Shown: positions 5,703-9,991 of the stretch, piece by piece
How positions within the stretch are numbered: position 1 is the stretch's first letter
Layout of the letters: each line of letters opens with the position of its first letter
Assembly (NCBI GenBank): GCA_030830465.1
Contig: JAURMY010000272.1
Span: forward strand, 1-9,991
Length of the DNA stretch: 9,991 bases
Source: Alphaproteobacteria bacterium
GTDB taxonomy: Bacteria; Pseudomonadota; Alphaproteobacteria; Rhodobacterales; Rhodobacteraceae
Direction of reading: 5' to 3'
Made by a program: the position numbers and the translations under genes
Notes under the pieces: generated by a model
Databases searched by the model: none
Seen by the model: the letters and a program-made list of their open reading frames with translations, nothing else
Told to the model about the DNA's origin: nothing

Positions 5703-6896
5703 TCAGGCCTTGACGAACAGTTTTCGCGGATAGTTCGACAAAGGCTCTGCCGCGCCGCTGTCGCGGATGCGCAGGGTTTCGGTGATTTCCAGACCCCAGG
5801 TCGGCATCCACAGCGCCGGCATGAAATGGAAGGTCATGTTGGGTTCCAGCACGGTTGTGTCGCTTGGCCGGATCGAAAAAGTCCTTTCGCCCCAATCGGG
5901 CGGGTAGCTCATCCCGATCGGATAGCCGCAACGGCCCTCGCGTTGGACACCGTGTTTTTGCAAGACCCCGTAAAAGGCCCGCGCCACGTCGCCTGCCAGA
6001 TTGCCCGGGCGCGCGGCCTCGATGCCGGCTTCGATGCCTTCCAGTGCAATCGCTTCGATTTCCGGTACGCCTTCGGGCGGGGTGCCAAGCCAGATCGTGC
6101 GGCATAGGGGGGCGTGATAGCGCCGGTGACAGCCAGAGATTTCAAAGAAGGTGCCGGAGTTGTTCGGGATCGGCTTGTCGTTCCAGGTCAGATGGGCGGC
6201 GGCGGCCTCGTCGCCGGTGGGCAACAGAGGGCAGATCGCGGCATAGTCGCCACCGAACTGTTCGCCGTCCAGCTCACCGCCCCACATGGCCGCGTGGTAA
6301 ATCTCGCTGACGACTTCGTTCTTGCGCTTGCCCGGTTCGAAAACCTCATAGATCCGTTGCTGCATCAGCTCGGAAATCCTGGCGGCACGGCGCATGTATT
6401 TCAGTTCGGTCGGGGATTTCACCGCGCGGCACCAGTTGACCAGCGCGGTTGCGTCCACAAAGGGCCCGCCCAGTTCCGCCGTCAGCACCGCATGGGCGCG
6501 GGCCGAGAAATAGTAGTTCTCCATCTCGACCCCGATGCGTTTACCCGCCCAGCCGCGATCGCGGATCAATCCGGCCAGATGTTGCATCGCATGACGCTCG
6601 GTCGACATCACATAATCATCCGAATAGCCAAAGATATCAGAGGTTTCCATATAGCATGTCTTGGTTGCGCCGACCGCGTCCATCTTGCGCCCCCAAAAGA
6701 CCGGGTCGCCTTCCGGCCCGATCAGAACTCCTTGATGCACGTAAAACGACCAACCGTCATAGCCGGTCAGCCAGGCCATATTCGTGGGATCACAGGCAAA
6801 CAACACCTCGATTCCGGCCTTGTCCATGGCGGCGCGGGTTTTGGCCAGGCGTTCGGCATATTCGGCGCGCGAAAAATTCAGTTCGACATCGGGCAT
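5703..6896 (-). CDS. doeA: Ectoine hydrolase DoeA/EutD (M24 creatinase-type fold)
   Basis: 397 aa, matching the roughly 400-aa DoeA/EutD family. The N-terminal block DPTNMAWLTGYDGWSFYVHQ (36-55) and the C-terminal blocks GYPIGMSYPPDWGERT (324-339), HFMPALW (357-363) and WGLEITET (367-374) closely recall Halomonas DoeA. The enzyme opens the ectoine ring to N-acetyl-2,4-diaminobutyrate in the cytoplasm; DoeB/EutE would then deacetylate it. Two Asp metal ligands of M24 aminopeptidases are not seen: FEISG (251-255) and HAPLCRT (261-267) stand where FDxG and xDxxRT are usual. This agrees with a metal-free, creatinase-like hydrolase. ATG at 6896 is chosen because AAAGGA lies six bases upstream; the GTG one codon earlier is less well placed. 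The gene is divergent from eutB and ends at a strong terminator. Confidence 0.87.
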   Translation of the reverse strand: MPDVELNFSRAEYAERLAKTRAAMDKAGIEVLFACDPTNMAWLTGYDGWSFYVHQGVLIGPEGDPVFWGRKMDAVGATKTCYMETSDIFGYSDDYVMSTERHAMQHLAGLIRDRGWAGKRIGVEMENYYFSARAHAVLTAELGGPFVDATALVNWCRAVKSPTELKYMRRAARISELMQQRIYEVFEPGKRKNEVVSEIYHAAMWGGELDGEQFGGDYAAICPLLPTGDEAAAAHLTWNDKPIPNNSGTFFEISGCHRRYHAPLCRTIWLGTPPEGVPEIEAIALEGIEAGIEAARPGNLAGDVARAFYGVLQKHGVQREGRCGYPIGMSYPPDWGERTFSIRPSDTTVLEPNMTFHFMPALWMPTWGLEITETLRIRDSGAAEPLSNYPRKLFVKA

Positions 6897-7022
6897 CACG
6901 GGTCCTTTCCGGGTTCACCTTGACAAATGTTAGATCACGCCCCGCCTTGGGAAAAGCCGGAAAACGTCAATTCCTGTCGCAACCGATTGCACCTTGAGGT
7001 ATTCCGGCGCTAGGGTCGGGAC
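6897..7022. promoter_or_regulatory. Divergent doeA-eutB intergenic region
   Basis: This 126-base spacer must hold promoters for both genes. No strong -35/-10 pair was found: TTGACA at 6920-6925 (+) and TTGACG (minus strand, near 6970) lack good -10 partners, and a weak minus-strand pair TTTTCC-17-TAACAT is possible. A short interrupted dyad around GCAACCGATTGC (6979-6990) and a wide inverted repeat GCCGGAA/TTCCGGC (6956-6962 and 7002-7008) could be regulator sites, but both are short enough to be chance. The 16-base operator core found at the other two promoters is absent here. Confidence 0.4.
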
Positions 7023-8039
7023 ATGAAACAGATCACCTTCGACGATATCACCGCCGCGCAGAAAACCATTGCGGGCATTGCCATTGAAACCCCGTTCGTG
7101 CCGTCGCCCTATCTTGGCAAAACCTTTGGCACCGAGGTTCTGCTGAAACTTGAATCCACCCAACCTGTGGGCGCGTTCAAGCTGCGCGGGGCGGCCAATG
7201 CCATGCTGAACCTTCCAAAGGGTGTGTCCGGGGTCACCTGCTGTTCAACCGGCAATCACGGGCGCGGGGTGGCCTATGCGGCGCAGCGGGCCGGGATCCG
7301 GGCGGTGATCTGCATGTCGTCGCTGGTGCCCCAGATCAAGGTCGACGGGATCCGCGCGCTTGGGGCCCAGGTTCACATCGTCGGGCGCAGCCAGGACGAT
7401 GCCCAGGCCGAGGCCGACCGTTTGGTCGCCGCCGAAGGGCTGACCGATATTTCACCGTTTCACGATCCCTTTGTGGTTGCCGGTCAGGGGACCATCGCCC
7501 TTGAAATGCTGGCGGCGCGGCCGGATCTTGAGACGATCCTTGTGCCTTTGTCGGGCGGTGGTCTGGCGGGCGGTATTGCTTTGGCCGCGAAAACCATCAA
7601 GCCGACGATCCGGGTCATCGGCATCACGATGGAGCGCGGCGCGGCGATGTATGCCTCGATCCGTGCCGGGCATCCGGTTGACGTGGAAGAGGTGCCGTCC
7701 CTGGCGGACAGTTTGGGCGGCGGCATTCTGCCCGATAATTTCCTGACACTGGATCTGTGCAGCCGCTATCTGGACGACACCGTACTGGTCAGCGAGGAAG
7801 CCATCTATCACGCCATGCAGACCCTTTATTTTGAGGATCGTCTGGTGGCTGAGGGCGCGTCTTGTGTCGGCATTGCGGCCCTGCAAACAGGCAAGATCAA
7901 GGGGCTGAAAGGCCCGCTCGGGATGGTGATTTCCGGGCGCAACGTGGATGCGGGCCTGTTTCTGGATATCCTCAACGGTCGTGATCTGACCTTGGGCGAA
8001 ACCGCGATCAAAGGGCGACCGTACCGCGCAGCACTTTAG
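7023..8039 (+). CDS. eutB: Hydroxyectoine utilization dehydratase EutB (PLP threonine-dehydratase fold)
   Basis: 338 aa, fold-type II PLP enzyme. The Schiff-base lysine is K53 in GAFKLRGA, STGNHGRGVAYAA (75-87) is the asparagine loop, SGGGLAGG (177-184) binds the PLP phosphate, and ISGRN (303-307) closes the site near the pyridine nitrogen. The GRSQDDAQAE (121-130) and PSLADSLGGGI (225-235) segments and STGNHGRG match EutB better than ordinary threonine dehydratase IlvA, and no C-terminal ACT regulatory domain is present. In known clusters EutB works with EutA and EutC, thought to turn hydroxyectoine into ectoine; neither is in the window. The ATG at 7023 follows AGGGTCGGGAC. The gene is divergent from doeA instead of lying in a eutABCDE run. 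A generic serine/threonine dehydratase is the alternative. Confidence 0.83.
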   Translation: MKQITFDDITAAQKTIAGIAIETPFVPSPYLGKTFGTEVLLKLESTQPVGAFKLRGAANAMLNLPKGVSGVTCCSTGNHGRGVAYAAQRAGIRAVICMSSLVPQIKVDGIRALGAQVHIVGRSQDDAQAEADRLVAAEGLTDISPFHDPFVVAGQGTIALEMLAARPDLETILVPLSGGGLAGGIALAAKTIKPTIRVIGITMERGAAMYASIRAGHPVDVEEVPSLADSLGGGILPDNFLTLDLCSRYLDDTVLVSEEAIYHAMQTLYFEDRLVAEGASCVGIAALQTGKIKGLKGPLGMVISGRNVDAGLFLDILNGRDLTLGETAIKGRPYRAAL

Positions 8040-8089
8040 GGCGGATCGTGCAAACCTGAACCACCCGATCCCGACCGCAGCTTTGGCCT

Positions 8090-8117
8090 TTGCAACCGCC
8101 GGGCGACGGGCTATTCT
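8090..8117 (+). promoter_or_regulatory. Candidate promoter for the OHCU decarboxylase gene
   Basis: TTGCAA at 8090-8095 and TATTCT at 8112-8117 are 16 bases apart, in the 104-base gap after eutB. The start point would be near 8124, giving a leader of about 20 bases that contains GGAGG. This suggests uraD can be transcribed separately from eutB. No terminator is visible after eutB, so read-through is also possible. Confidence 0.4.
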
Positions 8118-8143
8118 GGGTGCCCCTATGGCCGGAGGACAGG

Positions 8144-8644
8144 ATGATCGCCAACCTTGACCGCACAGAATTCGTCAGCCGTTTCGGCGGTCTTTACGAG
8201 CATTCCCGCTGGGTTGCCGAAAAATGTTTCGATCAGGGCCTGCACAAGGTGTGCACGTCACCGTCGGAACTGGCCGGTCCGATGTCGCGGCTGGTTGAAG
8301 CCGCCGGACAAGAGCCGCAATTGATCCTGTTGCGCGCGCACCCGGATCTTGCCGGCAAGCTGGCGAAAAGCGGCGGCCTGACAGCGGAAAGCACATCAGA
8401 GCAAGCCGGAGCCGGGCTGGATCAATGTACCGAGGCGGAATTTGCCGAGTTCACCCAGTTGAACGACGCCTATCGGCAGAAATTCGGCTTTCCCTTCATT
8501 CTTGCGGTGAAAGGCCGGCATCGCACCGAGATTCTGGAGAATTTCCGGTCCCGCGTGCCAAACGACATCGCCACGGAATTCCGTGAAGCGCTTGGTCAGG
8601 TGCACCAGATCGCGAAACTGCGCCTTCAGGCGCTTGATGCCTGA
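8144..8644 (+). CDS. uraD: 2-oxo-4-hydroxy-4-carboxy-5-ureidoimidazoline (OHCU) decarboxylase
   Basis: 166 aa, the usual size for stand-alone UraD. The signature LLRAHPDLAGK (62-72) carries the catalytic histidine H66. SEQAGAGL (85-92) with E86 and FGFPFILAVKGRHR (114-127) line the active site in this family. The enzyme decarboxylates OHCU to S-allantoin, the last step of uric acid to allantoin conversion. The ATG at 8144 is chosen because GGAGGACAGG stands directly before it; an open frame from TTG at 8090 adds 18 residues that overlap the promoter candidate. No urate oxidase, HIU hydrolase (UraH) or allantoinase is in the window, so it appears as a lone purine gene beside eutB. Its stop is only 9 bases from that of the convergent SPOR gene. 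Confidence 0.88.
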   Translation: MIANLDRTEFVSRFGGLYEHSRWVAEKCFDQGLHKVCTSPSELAGPMSRLVEAAGQEPQLILLRAHPDLAGKLAKSGGLTAESTSEQAGAGLDQCTEAEFAEFTQLNDAYRQKFGFPFILAVKGRHRTEILENFRSRVPNDIATEFREALGQVHQIAKLRLQALDA

Positions 8645-8655
8645 ACCGCGCGGTT
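8644..8655. other. Perfect 12-base palindrome at overlapping gene ends
   Basis: AACCGCGCGGTT spans the 9-base gap between the convergent uraD and SPOR-protein stop codons and touches both. With no loop and no T-tract it is not a standard terminator hairpin. No other terminator is visible here, so the two transcripts probably overlap at their 3' ends. Confidence 0.35.
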
Positions 8656-9883
8656 ATTGCGTGGTAAACGCGTCGCTAAATCCCGCGCTTCGTACCGCCG
8701 AAAGACCTTGGTCCAAGGCCGCACGGTCGGAGAAAGGCCCGATCAGCACGATCTGATAGTCCTTGCCGCCCCGCTGGAACGGTCGGGCGACGGACGGGAT
8801 TCCGCTGGCGCTGAACCGTTCCTGGGTACGGGTGGCATTGCTTGGCACACCAAAGGTCGCGACCTGCACAAAATAACCGCCGCTTGCGGCTGCAGCAGTT
8901 TCAACCGGCAGGCTGGCATCGGCTGAAGTGTCTTCAATCGCGGTGATGCGTTTCATGTTTGACGGCGCTGCCGCATCGTTGCGCGGGCGTATCGTTGTGC
9001 TACTGCCGGCGCTTGCCGCAACATAACTGCGGGTTGAAAGCGTCGTATAAGGATATTTGATCTGCGGGAACTGCGCGGTCACGTCTTCGCCGGTATAGAC
9101 ATTGATCAACCGGCGTGGGGTGGTTCTGGTCCAGAGCAGATCCATCGCCGCTTCGCCTTCAGCTGTGCCATGGCCCCGGGTCAAAGGGGAATTGCCCACG
9201 GTCAGCAGGCTTTTATAGCCTTCCGGTACGATGACCTGGCTGCGGGTTGTTTCAACGAAATAGCCGGTCGTGGTGGTTTCCACCATTGCAACCTGCGCCG
9301 GACGCTGGGCGTAAAAGGACGGATGCACGGCCTGCGGTGTCGTCCTGATACCCCTGGGGCCATATCCGAAATTCGTGGTCGGTTCCTGCGCGACAACCCA
9401 TTGTTGCGGCTGGGCCACGGCAACCGGTTGGGCGGCCACCGCCACGGTCATGGGCTGGGTTTCCGCCGGCTGTGGCGCTTGAACCACGGCGCGGGGTTTG
9501 CCGAACCAGAACTCGTGCCAATTGAATTTCGGCCGGCTGGGTTGCACCGGCGCGGCCTCGACATTGCTGGCGACCGAGACCATCGGTGCCGGCTGGGCCG
9601 CAGCGGGTTGTGGTGCGGCGGGCTGCGACGTGCCCGCGGCGAAGGTCGGCGTCTGGCCGCACAGAACCACCCGGCTGTGCGACACGCGCGGCACCCAGAT
9701 CGAATTGCCGCCATAACCGGTGCGGATAAAGACACAGCCGTTGCTGTCAATATATTGCGATCCGGCATAGCTGGCGGGGGGCATTTCTGCCGGACCTTTG
9801 GTGTCCCGCAGAGTGCGCGCATCCGCGCCCGATGCCGCAAGAAGTAAGACAGATACCGTCAGAATCGCCTGTTTCGCCTGCAT
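8654..9883 (-). CDS. Secreted SPOR-domain protein
   Basis: 409 aa. An N-terminal signal peptide is evident: MQAK, a hydrophobic stretch ILTVSVLLLAASG at 7-19, and a likely cleavage after ADA near 20-22. A compact segment with two cysteines follows (C50 and C75, in NGCVFIRTGYGGNSIWVPRV and VVLCGQ), possibly disulphide-bonded outside the cytoplasm. Residues about 84-200 are low-complexity and rich in Ala, Pro, Gln and Val, like a wall-spanning linker. The end, about 335-407 (GGYFVQVATFGVPSNA to GFSDAFTTQ), is a SPOR domain, which binds glycan strands stripped of peptides at the division septum. The likely role is in cell envelope or division; the specific partner is unknown. The ATG at 9883 follows GGGGGG with 5-base spacing. 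It is unrelated in function to the catabolic genes. Confidence 0.85.
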   Translation of the reverse strand: MQAKQAILTVSVLLLAASGADARTLRDTKGPAEMPPASYAGSQYIDSNGCVFIRTGYGGNSIWVPRVSHSRVVLCGQTPTFAAGTSQPAAPQPAAAQPAPMVSVASNVEAAPVQPSRPKFNWHEFWFGKPRAVVQAPQPAETQPMTVAVAAQPVAVAQPQQWVVAQEPTTNFGYGPRGIRTTPQAVHPSFYAQRPAQVAMVETTTTGYFVETTRSQVIVPEGYKSLLTVGNSPLTRGHGTAEGEAAMDLLWTRTTPRRLINVYTGEDVTAQFPQIKYPYTTLSTRSYVAASAGSSTTIRPRNDAAAPSNMKRITAIEDTSADASLPVETAAAASGGYFVQVATFGVPSNATRTQERFSASGIPSVARPFQRGGKDYQIVLIGPFSDRAALDQGLSAVRSAGFSDAFTTQ

Positions 9884-9945
9884 TTCAACCCCCCGAGCAC
9901 TGACCGGGATTGTGGCGAATTATGAAGGATTAGTAAAGTCTAGAT

Positions 9946-9974
9946 ATAGTGAAAAACCCCTTATTTTGTGCCAA
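9946..9974 (-). promoter_or_regulatory. Candidate promoter for the SPOR-domain gene
   Basis: On the minus strand TTGGCA (9969-9974) and CACTAT (9946-9951) are exactly 17 bases apart, in a locally AT-rich 108-base upstream region. The start point would be near 9939, giving a leader of about 56 bases. An alternative, weaker -10 (TACTAA) lies nearer the gene. Confidence 0.4.
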
Positions 9975-9991
9975 ACATGCGGTCACCCGCA

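Noticed and set aside
6114..6923. 269-codon open frame opposite the ectoine hydrolase
   Set aside because: It is a shadow of the well-supported doeA-like frame, with low-complexity His/Arg/Gly-rich translation.
6956..7008. GCCGGAA/TTCCGGC inverted repeat in the doeA-eutB spacer as an operator
   Set aside because: Seven-base arms separated by about 39 bases in GC-rich DNA are easily met by chance, and no second copy was seen.
9170..9847. 225-codon open frame opposite the SPOR-domain gene
   Set aside because: It is antisense to a protein with a clear signal peptide and SPOR domain, and its own translation is Arg/Gly-rich and featureless.
1..9991. CRISPR array, tRNA, rRNA or insertion sequence
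   Set aside because: No regularly spaced direct repeats, no tRNA-like cloverleaf, no rRNA motifs and no transposase or integrase domains were seen on either strand.

Overview
The window looks like a piece of a marine or halotolerant alphaproteobacterial genome of the Rhodobacteraceae (Roseobacter-type). The evidence is high GC (roughly 60% by eye), an ectoine/hydroxyectoine catabolic pair (doeA-like and eutB), a PotABC-type transporter, and GC-rich GGGGGC..GCCCCC hairpins with an AGAGTATTT tail at a convergent gene end. The first ~550 bases do not fit: they have clearly lower GC, fall to AT-rich sequence around 350-540, and encode the C-terminal part of a WecA/MraY-family sugar-phosphate transferase that reads like Bacteroidota protein. 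A transporter ATPase gene is cut off exactly where the composition changes, so this end is a junction, either a chimeric assembly or a real rearrangement.

Layout. 1-411 (+): truncated WecA-like gene. 420-554 (-): possible degraded gene tail. 566-2670 (-): potB-potC-potA-like ABC importer operon, with potA truncated at the junction. 2671-2849: divergent regulatory region with a strong promoter candidate and a putative repressor operator. 2850-4244 (+): class III aminotransferase. 4245-4361: convergent intergenic region with strong hairpins. 4362-5576 (-): Rieske oxygenase of the quaternary-amine type, with its own promoter and a near-identical copy of the operator. 5655-5680: terminator. 5703-6896 (-): DoeA/EutD-like ectoine hydrolase. 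6897-7022: divergent spacer. 7023-8039 (+): EutB. 8144-8644 (+): OHCU decarboxylase (uric acid pathway). 8654-9883 (-): secreted SPOR-domain protein.

How the genes may work together. DoeA opens the ectoine ring, EutB belongs to hydroxyectoine use, and the aminotransferase could remove the amino group from the resulting diaminobutyrate or from another amine. The Pot-type ABC system would import a small nitrogenous solute, and the Rieske enzyme would oxidise or demethylate one. The most informative non-coding signal is a 27-base sequence, identical at 26 positions, found at 2775-2801 and 5587-5613. Each copy sits on the predicted start point of a promoter, as expected for a TetR/BetI-like repressor. 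It suggests that the aminotransferase (and perhaps the divergent transporter) and the Rieske oxygenase form one regulon inside an ectoine locus. No regulator, doeB/eutE, eutA, eutC, solute-binding protein or Rieske reductase is present in the window. No tRNA, rRNA, CRISPR array or recognisable insertion sequence was found.
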